This document shows positions 9,280 to 14,521 of a stretch of DNA of 14,686 bases, one piece after another. Location: assembly GCA_030917745.1 (NCBI GenBank), contig JAUPUC010000085.1:1-14686 (forward strand), written 5' to 3'. Both the position numbers and the translations under genes were made by a program. The first letter of the stretch is position 1. Each line of letters opens with the position of its first letter. The notes under the pieces were generated by a model. It did not search any database. It saw only the letters and a list, made by a program, of their open reading frames with translations, and was not told the DNA's origin. Source of the stretch: Patescibacteria group bacterium. GTDB lineage: Bacteria > Patescibacteriota > Minisyncoccia > Moranbacterales > UBA1568.

Positions 9280-10073
9280 AAATTGCCTCATCTTCTCTTC
9301 TTCGACACGTTTATACCGCGGGACGGTATGTCCTTGATATTTTTTTTCCGCTCTCTTGCTTAGGCTGCACACAAAGCGACACCCTCCTCTGTCAGAATTG
9401 TTGCAAAAAAATCAGACCCCGATACGAACAATCCTGTCCCTATTGTCGTAAACACCTCACTCCGCACGGTGAGACATGCTTCGACTGTTCTTCCAAAAAT
9501 GATCTCGATGGCGTCTTTGTCGCCTATGATTATAACCAGCCCCTCGTCGACACTGCCCTCCACGCTTTTAAGTACCAATCCCTTGAATCACTTGCTCACC
9601 CGCTTTCAAAACTCTTCGTCCAAGCGGTGATCTCATCTGGATTACCTCTTCCTGATTGCGTATTCCCCGTTCCGCTTCATCCCTGGAGACTGCGTTATCG
9701 TGGCTTCAATCAATCTGAACTCCTTGGGCATGCTCTTGCCACAACTCTTTTACCTGGGACCGCAGTTCCCTTTGACACTCAAAGTCTCGTTCGCCACCGC
9801 TTCACTCTTCCGCAACAAAAAATGCCCAATGTAGAATCAAGAAAACACAATATCAAAAACGCCTTCTCTCTCAGCAAGCAAAGTACATCTTCTTTACGAG
9901 GAAAATCTGTTTGGATTATCGATGATATCACCACTACTGCCAGCACGCTTGACGCCTGTGCACGCGTCCTGAAACAGGCCGGCGTTCACAAGGTATTTGG
10001 TGTTGTCTTCGCTCAAAATACTTTCGTTGCACATTCAAAAAGAGCGGTTAAACCCTCTTCTCAAATACAGTAA
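9264..10073 (+). CDS. comF: ComF family phosphoribosyltransferase-like competence protein
   Basis: A 269-residue ComF/GntX-family protein linked in other bacteria to natural transformation. The N-terminal double zinc ribbon is shown by four CxxC pairs at C32/C35, C43/C46, C58/C61 and C72/C75. A type I phosphoribosyltransferase fold follows: the family motif RGFNQSELL at 146-154 and the PRPP-loop segment VWIIDDITTTAST at 216-228. The usual DDVxTTGxT reads with Ala at 226 instead of Gly, which may alter phosphate binding. The chosen start is a GTG inside the clpC end. It gives the 16-base overlap and enough residues before the first CxxC; no ribosome binding site is visible, so translation may be coupled to clpC. 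The C-terminal 20 residues are basic and Ser-rich. It is convergent with the pilin-like gene, 21 bases away. Confidence 0.9.
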   Translation: MSPTLKIASSSLLRHVYTAGRYVLDIFFPLSCLGCTQSDTLLCQNCCKKIRPRYEQSCPYCRKHLTPHGETCFDCSSKNDLDGVFVAYDYNQPLVDTALHAFKYQSLESLAHPLSKLFVQAVISSGLPLPDCVFPVPLHPWRLRYRGFNQSELLGHALATTLLPGTAVPFDTQSLVRHRFTLPQQKMPNVESRKHNIKNAFSLSKQSTSSLRGKSVWIIDDITTTASTLDACARVLKQAGVHKVFGVVFAQNTFVAHSKRAVKPSSQIQ

Positions 10074-10094
10074 CACCAGTCTCCACGAAGATTA

Positions 10095-10844
10095 CTACAG
10101 AAAAAACTGGGTGACTTGTCGGATGATAATCAATGACGCCAGGGCGAGTGCAATACCGATAATCGCCGAGGTAGCCATTTTCTTGGCCGATTTCGCCTTA
10201 TCATCCGCTCCAGCTGAACCCATATAAGCCAAGCCACTCACAACCAGCATAATCGTTCCAAGTATACCGACAATCGAAAGGAGGAATTTCAAAATATTGA
10301 GCGCCACGCTTACCAAGGCTGGTCCAGCACTCGGAGCAGCTACTCCGAAAATACCATAAATTTCTTTGAGAAAAGTTGGCACGGCCAGGGCAAGCGCAAA
10401 ACCGATCAGGGAGGCAGTCATAGCAGACTTCCCTTGTTTGATGTTATTCTCATTGGCTCCACCAGCCATATAAATGAGCGCCCCGATAACAAAGCAGACC
10501 AGAGCGAGAGTCGCAACAATACCCTGTAGCCATGGGAGTACCCCTCCTGAAAGAAGGGCTTCCACCGTACCAAATGCGACCGGATTATTGATTGCCACGG
10601 TCACCGTTCCGCCTGCACCACCCCCTGCTCCCGCACCGCTACCAGCCGCCGCTCCCGCGCAACAGGATTGACCGGCCCCACACCCCGCGGGAGCAGGAAT
10701 CAAATCAGCAGGATCGGCGCATCCGGCCAAACAAGAACCAGAACGGCCGCCACCAGAACACGATACCGCGTGTGCCATATGCGCAGTACACAATACGAGC
10801 ACCATCATCAGCAACAAACTCATGCGATATATTCGGTACATCAT
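10095..10844 (-). CDS. Secreted/membrane protein with six-Cys module and tandem VirB2/T4SS-pilin-like domains
   Basis: A 249-residue protein. Residues 1-26 form a signal peptide (hydrophobic core LLLMMVLVL, cleavage likely after AHA). Residues 29-62 carry six cysteines spaced C-x8-C-x3-C-x12-C-x5-CC, followed by a Gly/Ala linker (63-79). Two similar two-helix modules then follow, at about 95-165 and 178-248. Each has a hydrophobic helix, a short polar loop (YMAGGANENNIKQGKSA in the first, YMGSAGADDKAKSAKKMA in the second) and a second helix containing IGFALALA or IGIALALA. Each resembles the VirB2/TrbC-type pilin fold, annotated as T4SS_pilin in many Patescibacteria, where a single module is common. 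The function is unknown: a surface filament subunit or a membrane pore are both possible. It probably shares a transcript with the 192-residue gene upstream (68-base gap). GGGAG occurs 12 bases before the ATG, too far for a typical ribosome binding site. A later Met at residue 8 could also start it. Confidence 0.7.
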   Translation of the reverse strand: MMYRIYRMSLLLMMVLVLCTAHMAHAVSCSGGGRSGSCLAGCADPADLIPAPAGCGAGQSCCAGAAAGSGAGAGGGAGGTVTVAINNPVAFGTVEALLSGGVLPWLQGIVATLALVCFVIGALIYMAGGANENNIKQGKSAMTASLIGFALALAVPTFLKEIYGIFGVAAPSAGPALVSVALNILKFLLSIVGILGTIMLVVSGLAYMGSAGADDKAKSAKKMATSAIIGIALALASLIIIRQVTQFFL

Positions 10845-10861
10845 ACATCATTCAAACTCCC

Positions 10862-10879
10862 TTAAAAAATCTTTTTTAA
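10862..10879. promoter_or_regulatory. A/T palindrome in the leader of the pilin-like gene
   Basis: TTAAAAAA-TC-TTTTTTAA is a perfect inverted repeat with 8-base arms and a 2-base centre, ending 17 bases before the pilin-like ATG. It could be a protein-binding site or a weak hairpin. Being all A/T it may also be chance in an AT-rich gap. I see no convincing promoter in 10845-10912. Confidence 0.3.
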
Positions 10880-10912
10880 AACAAACAAAGAATGATTATT
10901 ACTCAAAAAAAA

Positions 10913-11491
10913 CTACCACGAAAACCATCCTTTCACTCTTTTCCATACCCGTGCAGAAGTGGCTCTGAGGGATACGTTCTGGGAAGCCAGCTGTCCATCA
11001 TGCGCCACCCGCGGTTCATTCTCCTCTAACAAATTCCGATAGGCCTGCAATTGACTCTGAATTCGTATTCTTTCGCCTTGGTCTTGTAGAGTTTTCAGTT
11101 GTTCTTCGCGCGTCTGGATTTCAAAACGTAAAGCCTGGCTGCTCAACGGAAGATTTTGATGGGGTGCTAATGGTTGTTCTTGGGAAGCCACCCGCGGTTC
11201 ATGAACAACTGGCTGTTCTCCTTGGATATTTCCCCGTTCTATTTTAGCAAGACGCACCTTTGCACGTAAACGAGCTCCTGCCTCACGTATCTCAGGACTG
11301 ACTGTTGGGAAACCCGCTCTGATATCTTCATCACTCAGCTGAGAAATGTCCACTCTTGGTCGTATCATTTTGCTGTCATTCGCCGCCACCCTCTTGCTCT
11401 CATCAACGACAACACTTCGCGCATCTAAAACGCCTGCTGCTTTCTTTTCTTCACGAGACGCTACATTCAATGACGTATTTCTTTCAAACAT
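10913..11491 (-). CDS. Hypothetical protein with internal repeat and coiled coil
   Basis: A 192-residue soluble protein I do not recognise. It has no signal peptide and no membrane helix. Residues 66-90 form a basic helix; 118-158 look like a charged coiled coil rich in Gln, Glu and Arg. The stretch beginning EPRVA at 98 recurs at 159: both run EPRVA, then QLA or PLA, then QN and SLR or ALR, so the coil is flanked by two copies of a roughly 23-residue unit. At the DNA level a 16-base identity, GCCACCCGCGGTTCAT, occurs at 11004-11019 and 11187-11202. The last 12 residues are basic and aromatic (RVWKRVKGWFSW) and could contact a membrane or partner. AGAGGT lies 12 bases before the ATG. The gene has its own extended -10 promoter and leads into the pilin-like gene, so a role with that protein is possible but unproven. 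Confidence 0.75.
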   Translation of the reverse strand: MFERNTSLNVASREEKKAAGVLDARSVVVDESKRVAANDSKMIRPRVDISQLSDEDIRAGFPTVSPEIREAGARLRAKVRLAKIERGNIQGEQPVVHEPRVASQEQPLAPHQNLPLSSQALRFEIQTREEQLKTLQDQGERIRIQSQLQAYRNLLEENEPRVAHDGQLASQNVSLRATSARVWKRVKGWFSW

Positions 11492-11561
11492 ACAAAAAGA
11501 CTGACCTCTTTCTTCAAAAAATTATTCCTCGGGAGATTCTTCACAAAAACCACCCCCCCAC

Positions 11562-11576
11562 CATAACCCAGTTATG
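11562..11576 (-). promoter_or_regulatory. Inverted repeat just downstream of the transcription start of the 192-residue gene
   Basis: CATAAC-TGG-GTTATG on the minus strand is a perfect 6-base inverted repeat with a 3-base centre. It starts about 4 bases after the predicted transcript start at 11580. It could be an operator for a repressor or a 5' hairpin protecting the RNA. On the minus strand it is followed by a G-rich run that includes seven consecutive G. Confidence 0.35.
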
Positions 11577-11586
11577 TCTCACTTAC

Positions 11587-11595
11587 ATTATAACA
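11587..11595 (-). promoter_or_regulatory. Perfect extended -10 promoter for the 192-residue gene and pilin-like gene
   Basis: The minus strand reads TGTTATAAT: TGn followed by a perfect TATAAT. No recognisable -35 lies at 16-18 bases (GAGCGA at 17). Start near 11580 gives an 89-base leader to the ATG at 11491. Confidence 0.6.
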
Positions 11596-11626
11596 TATCT
11601 CTAGACAGCTCGCTCTCCATAATCAC

Positions 11627-11989
11627 CTAAACAACGGGCTTTTTTTCTGAGTATCGAGAAAAACCAATCCAGAATAACAGAAGAGCTATACCAATATGCA
11701 GCCAATAATCTGAAGTATTCAATACGAAAAGCCCGCATACGAAACGGGCTGGTGAAAAAAACCCAATAACCGAAACAACAAGGTAAATCATTCCAAAAGA
11801 ACGCGCGTAGAAACGAGTCACCCTCTCTCCCAACATCACTGCCGCAAAGGCGAGGAGCCCAGACAGTATATGGATGATATTATGCAGCGGATCAATATCA
11901 AAAAACTCAGGGCGTGATCCGCAAGTAAAACCAAACAAACCAACCCCGATGAAACCAAAACCGAGAGCTAAAAGCAGCATTTTTTGCAT
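11627..11989 (-). CDS. DUF4383-like four-helix membrane protein
   Basis: A 120-residue integral membrane protein with four predicted helices at about 4-21, 38-54, 62-78 and 96-113. Polar residues cluster at helix starts: DPLHNIIHILSG at 33-44 and NTSDYWLHIGIA at 91-102, with paired His in a pattern I associate with DUF4383. Similar small proteins occur in Actinobacteria, Cyanobacteria and Patescibacteria and have no known function. The C-terminus is short and basic (SRYSEKKPVV), probably cytoplasmic. No Shine-Dalgarno motif precedes the ATG. It has a promoter candidate of its own 30 bases upstream and no terminator after its stop, so transcription may continue toward the next minus-strand gene 135 bases away. 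Confidence 0.75.
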   Translation of the reverse strand: MQKMLLLALGFGFIGVGLFGFTCGSRPEFFDIDPLHNIIHILSGLLAFAAVMLGERVTRFYARSFGMIYLVVSVIGFFSPARFVCGLFVLNTSDYWLHIGIALLLFWIGFSRYSEKKPVV

Positions 11990-12020
11990 AGATGTATTAC
12001 CATGATTGGATGTTGATCCA

Positions 12021-12050
12021 AGTATACACCATTTGTACAGGATATTTCAG
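12021..12050 (-). promoter_or_regulatory. Candidate promoter for the DUF4383-like gene
   Basis: On the minus strand CTGAAA (12050-12045, 4 of 6) is followed after 18 bases by TATACT (12026-12021, 5 of 6). Start near 12014 gives a leader of about 25 bases. This puts the 187-base foldback upstream of the promoter rather than in this gene's leader. Confidence 0.45.
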
Positions 12051-12073
12051 TATGAATCTCATTTTCAACTCTC

Positions 12074-12260
12074 AGTATCTCTCTCAAATCCCATATCGAG
12101 GGAAAACGAGAATATTTCGAGATGGAAACCTGGAAAGGTGCGGAAAGCTATCGAGATACCCTGACAAGCTTTGAGAGGTTTACAGCTAAATATTCTTGTT
12201 TTCACCGATAAGCATTCTTTTTTGCTTTCCTTGGGCGGTGAGATTTGAAAGAGAGATACT
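12074..12260. repeat. 187-base imperfect foldback (cruciform, mobile palindrome or structured RNA)
   Basis: The segment folds on itself in nested steps. The outer arms are 12074-12090 with 12242-12260 (17 pairs, one 2-base bulge). The next arms are 12094-12098 with 12206-12210, 12100 with 12205, then 12102-12117 with 12188-12203 (16 positions, one G-T). Inside are 12126-12131 with 12176-12181 and 12144-12149 with 12167-12172, leaving a loop near 12150-12166. The internal loop between the first two stems is strongly asymmetric: 3 bases on the left, 31 on the right. The right side contains a small AGCA/TGCT hairpin. The single G-T favours an RNA from the plus strand, because the other strand would have a C-A clash. 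I see no good plus-strand promoter and no target-site duplication. It fills most of the 329-base gap between the DUF4383-like and RRM genes, and no plausible gene lies there. Confidence 0.7.
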
Positions 12261-12268
12261 AAAAAACA

Positions 12269-12300
12269 AAAAGACCCGAACATTACTGCGCGGGTCTTTT
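12269..12300 (-). terminator. Rho-independent terminator after the RRM gene
   Basis: Ten-base arms AAAAGACCCG (12269-12278) and CGGGTCTTTT (12291-12300) enclose a 12-base loop. On the minus strand the stem is followed by TTGTTTTTTAG, a good U-tract 19 bases after the RRM stop. On the plus strand only the four T of the arm follow, so plus-strand termination would be weaker. Confidence 0.85.
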
Positions 12301-12318
12301 CGTACGCCGTGACGAAAA

Positions 12319-12585
12319 CTAGTTTCGTGGGCGATCTTCGAGTGGGCGAGCTTCGTTGACAGTCAATGTGCGACCATCAAGCTCTTTGCCGTTCCACATA
12401 TCAATGGCGCGCTGCCCTTCTTCTGGGGATCCCATTTCGACAAACCCAAATCCACGAGAGCGACCAGTCATACGATCAGTGATGATTTTCGCGGACACGA
12501 CCGAACCGGCCTGCGCGAAAGCTTCAGCGAGCGAATCTTCAGTCGAACGATATGAAATACCGCCGACATACAACTTTGTTGACAT
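12319..12585 (-). CDS. Small RRM-domain RNA-binding protein
   Basis: An 88-residue protein that is essentially one RNA recognition motif, like the cold-inducible RNA-binding proteins of cyanobacteria and other bacteria. RNP2 is LYVGGI at 5-10 and RNP1 is RGFGFVEM at 44-51, with the aromatic Tyr and Phe positions conserved. The order beta-alpha-beta-beta-alpha-beta fits; the tail is short (PLEDRPRN) with no Gly-rich extension. The frame is open upstream to 12762, but I chose the ATG at 12585. Residue 1 then precedes the first RRM strand directly, and the longer N-terminus would start inside the -35 element. It has a strong promoter, a 140-base leader with an inverted repeat ending 3 bases before the ATG, and its own terminator, so it is probably a stand-alone regulated unit. 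A role as RNA chaperone is inferred from the family. Confidence 0.93.
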   Translation of the reverse strand: MSTKLYVGGISYRSTEDSLAEAFAQAGSVVSAKIITDRMTGRSRGFGFVEMGSPEEGQRAIDMWNGKELDGRTLTVNEARPLEDRPRN

Positions 12586-12588
12586 ACT

Positions 12589-12657
12589 TTGTTGCTTCGA
12601 ACTGATTACACCGTAAGACGACCTTCCTTCTTGGCACTTGACTAGGAGAAGCAACAA
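12589..12657 (-). promoter_or_regulatory. Inverted repeat that could mask the RRM start region
   Basis: In the minus-strand RNA, UUGUUGCUUC (12657-12648) is perfectly complementary to GAAGCAACAA (12598-12589). The second arm covers bases -4 to -13 relative to the AUG at 12585, where a ribosome would bind. The 49-base loop contains GAAGGAAGG, a purine-rich SD-like run. Pairing would hide the start region, so the leader may be a temperature- or protein-sensitive switch; this is inference. Confidence 0.45.
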
Positions 12658-12733
12658 CTTCACCACCGAGAGACGCTTGCGAACGCTATCCCACCCTCTA
12701 CTGCGGGACTCGAAAGAAAACTTACTTACCCCT

Positions 12734-12762
12734 ATGTTAGCACATTTCACGACAAAATGCAA
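12734..12762 (-). promoter_or_regulatory. Strong promoter for the RRM gene
   Basis: On the minus strand TTGCAT (12762-12757) is separated by 17 bases from TAACAT (12739-12734). The -10 is extended by TGC directly upstream. Start near 12727 gives a leader of about 140 bases, unusually long for this compact window. The promoter sits between the yadH-like stop at 12796 and the RRM start. Confidence 0.7.
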
Positions 12763-12795
12763 GAGTTGTAATAAGTCTATTCTGAGAAGATCCGA

Positions 12796-13569
12796 CTAAG
12801 CCCGGAGGCCTTTGCCGGTGTAAAAAAGCCACCAGGTAGCAGTAAAGGCCATGACCACAAACGTGGATAGTATACCGAAAGCCAACCGCATATCAGTATC
12901 AGCCACGCCAAGTATCCCGTAGCGGAAGCCCCCGATGATATACACCATTGGATTCCAGAGTGAGACGGCTTGCCAGAATTCCGGCAACAGCTTCACGGAA
13001 TAGAACACTCCCCCTAAATAAGTGAGTGGGGTCAGAACAAAATTAGGGATGATAAAGACTCCATCAAAATTTTTAGCGAACACCGCGTTGATAAGTCCAA
13101 ACAGCGAGAAGAGAAGGGCTGCGAGGAATGCGAACAACAGTACCGATGGCCAATGTGCAAAATGAATACGCGTGAAAAAAAGTGCCACCCCAAGCACCAG
13201 TGAGCCCGTCAGGAGGCCTCGTACTACCCCGCCAGTAATATAGCCGGCGATGACAACCCAGTATGGCGTCGGCGACACGAGTATTTCTTCAATGGTCTTC
13301 TGAAACTTCGCGAAATAGAAAGAAGATACGGTATGCATGAAAGCGTTCATCACGACTGACATCATGACCAGTCCTGGGACAATAAACTGCATATAGGTAA
13401 ACCCATCAATATTCGCTACTTGTGAACCAATAAATTTTCCAAACACCACGAAATAGAGCGTCATCGTCACTACTGGAGGGAGAAGGGTCTGCGTCCATAC
13501 TCGCAACATGCGCTTGACTTCCTTGTAAACGATAGTCTGATAGGCAATAAGATTCCTTTGAAAATTCAT
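12796..13569 (-). CDS. yadH: ABC-2 type transporter permease, YadH-like
   Basis: A 257-residue permease of the ABC-2 family with about six membrane helices, partner of the ATPase encoded 22 bases upstream. Segments matching E. coli YadH as I recall it are RVWTQTLLPPV, TMTLYFVVFG, GFTYMQFIVPGLVMMSV, KFQKTIEEILVSPTP, VLTPLTYLGGVFYS and GFRYGILG. The cytoplasmic EEILVSP element is the region that contacts the ATPase in this family. Length and N-terminus match YadH, which supports the ATG at 13569; no Shine-Dalgarno motif is visible. The substrate is not known; ABC-2 exporters move drugs, lipids or polysaccharides outward. Resemblance to a gammaproteobacterial protein is close for a Patescibacteria-like genome. 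The symbol is by resemblance, not proven orthology. Confidence 0.88.
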   Translation of the reverse strand: MNFQRNLIAYQTIVYKEVKRMLRVWTQTLLPPVVTMTLYFVVFGKFIGSQVANIDGFTYMQFIVPGLVMMSVVMNAFMHTVSSFYFAKFQKTIEEILVSPTPYWVVIAGYITGGVVRGLLTGSLVLGVALFFTRIHFAHWPSVLLFAFLAALLFSLFGLINAVFAKNFDGVFIIPNFVLTPLTYLGGVFYSVKLLPEFWQAVSLWNPMVYIIGGFRYGILGVADTDMRLAFGILSTFVVMAFTATWWLFYTGKGLRA

Positions 13570-13591
13570 ATTCTGAAAAGTTGTTTTTGAT

Positions 13592-14515
13592 TTATACGTC
13601 TTTCTTCTGGGTCATACGAAGAAAATACTCTTCCAAACGATTTGATGTGTTTCGTAAGGAAAGCACCTCGAGACCAGCACCCGAGAGGCGTTGTATCGCC
13701 TGAGAGAGAGAATTTTGCTTATTCACTGTTACCTCGAGAGATCGCTCTGTCACCCGAGGATGAAATGGGGCTAAGTCTAGCAGCGTTTCCTTGGCTGGAG
13801 TCTGACTTAAGTCGAGCGTCACTGACTCATCCTCCATACTCGCCAGGAGATCTTTAATCAGACCTGATGACACGATTTTTCCCTGATTGATAAGAGCCAT
13901 GTGACGACAAAGCTCCTCTGCCTCTTCGAGATAATGAGTCGTAAGCAGGATAGTCACGCCTTTATCACGGTTGAGTTCACGAAGAAAATCCCACATCCCT
14001 CGTCGCAATTCGATATCCACCCCAGCGGTTGGTTCATCTAAAATAAGAAATTTGGGATTATGCACCAGCCCGCGAACAATCATCAAACGACGTTTCATAC
14101 CACCAGACAGTTCACGTGCCTGGACATCCCTTTTTTCCCAGAGACCCAGCTGCGTGAGATATTTCTTGGCATTCGGATATGCCTGACGTCGGGAGATTCC
14201 ATAATACCCGGCCTGATCGAGCACGATATCGATCACTTTCTCGAAAATCCCGAAATTAAATTCCTGAGGAACCACTCCTATCTGGAGTTTTGCCTGTGCA
14301 GCGTCCTGGTCAATTGAAACACCGTGCACCAGAAGCTCTCCGGATGTTTTATTCACCAATCCTGAAAGGATATTAATCAGTGTCGTCTTTCCAGCACCGT
14401 TCGGACCAAGCAGCGCAAAAAAATCACCCTCTTCCAGAGAAAGACTGACTCCCTTGAGCGCCTCAACGCCTCCCGCGTACGTCTTCCGTACATTTTTGAC
14501 TTCGAGTGCTTTCAT
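13592..14515 (-). CDS. yadG: ABC transporter ATP-binding protein, YadG-like
   Basis: A 307-residue nucleotide-binding subunit that energises the YadH-like permease. Motifs are Walker A GPNGAGKT at 37-44, Q-loop Gln at 84 (VVPQEFNF), signature LSGGM at 136-140, Walker B FLILDE at 156-161 followed by the D-loop AGVD, and H-loop His at 194 (TTHYLEEAEE). Residues about 220-307 form a C-terminal extension ending in the RNTSNRLEEYFL element, also present in E. coli YadG as I recall it, which is about 308 residues long. The start at 14515 is 6 bases after the DUF1993 stop, so the three genes are probably one transcript. There is no visible ribosome binding site. Other ABC-2 ATPases of the CcmA/DrrA type share these motifs, but the YadG-like tail and partner make this assignment more specific. 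Confidence 0.9.
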   Translation of the reverse strand: MKALEVKNVRKTYAGGVEALKGVSLSLEEGDFFALLGPNGAGKTTLINILSGLVNKTSGELLVHGVSIDQDAAQAKLQIGVVPQEFNFGIFEKVIDIVLDQAGYYGISRRQAYPNAKKYLTQLGLWEKRDVQARELSGGMKRRLMIVRGLVHNPKFLILDEPTAGVDIELRRGMWDFLRELNRDKGVTILLTTHYLEEAEELCRHMALINQGKIVSSGLIKDLLASMEDESVTLDLSQTPAKETLLDLAPFHPRVTERSLEVTVNKQNSLSQAIQRLSGAGLEVLSLRNTSNRLEEYFLRMTQKKDV

Positions 14516-14521
14516 CGTTAC

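Noticed and set aside
10076-10110. CCAGT/ACTGG inverted repeat between comF and the pilin-like gene
   Set aside because: Only 5 pairs with a 25-base loop and it extends into coding sequence; not a convincing terminator.
12065-12283. Short minus-strand frame over the foldback
   Set aside because: It is a by-product of the inverted repeat, overlaps the terminator arm and shows no family similarity.
12586-12762. N-terminal 59-codon extension of the RRM frame
   Set aside because: It would begin inside the -35 hexamer and its sequence is not RRM-like; the ATG at 12585 directly precedes the domain.
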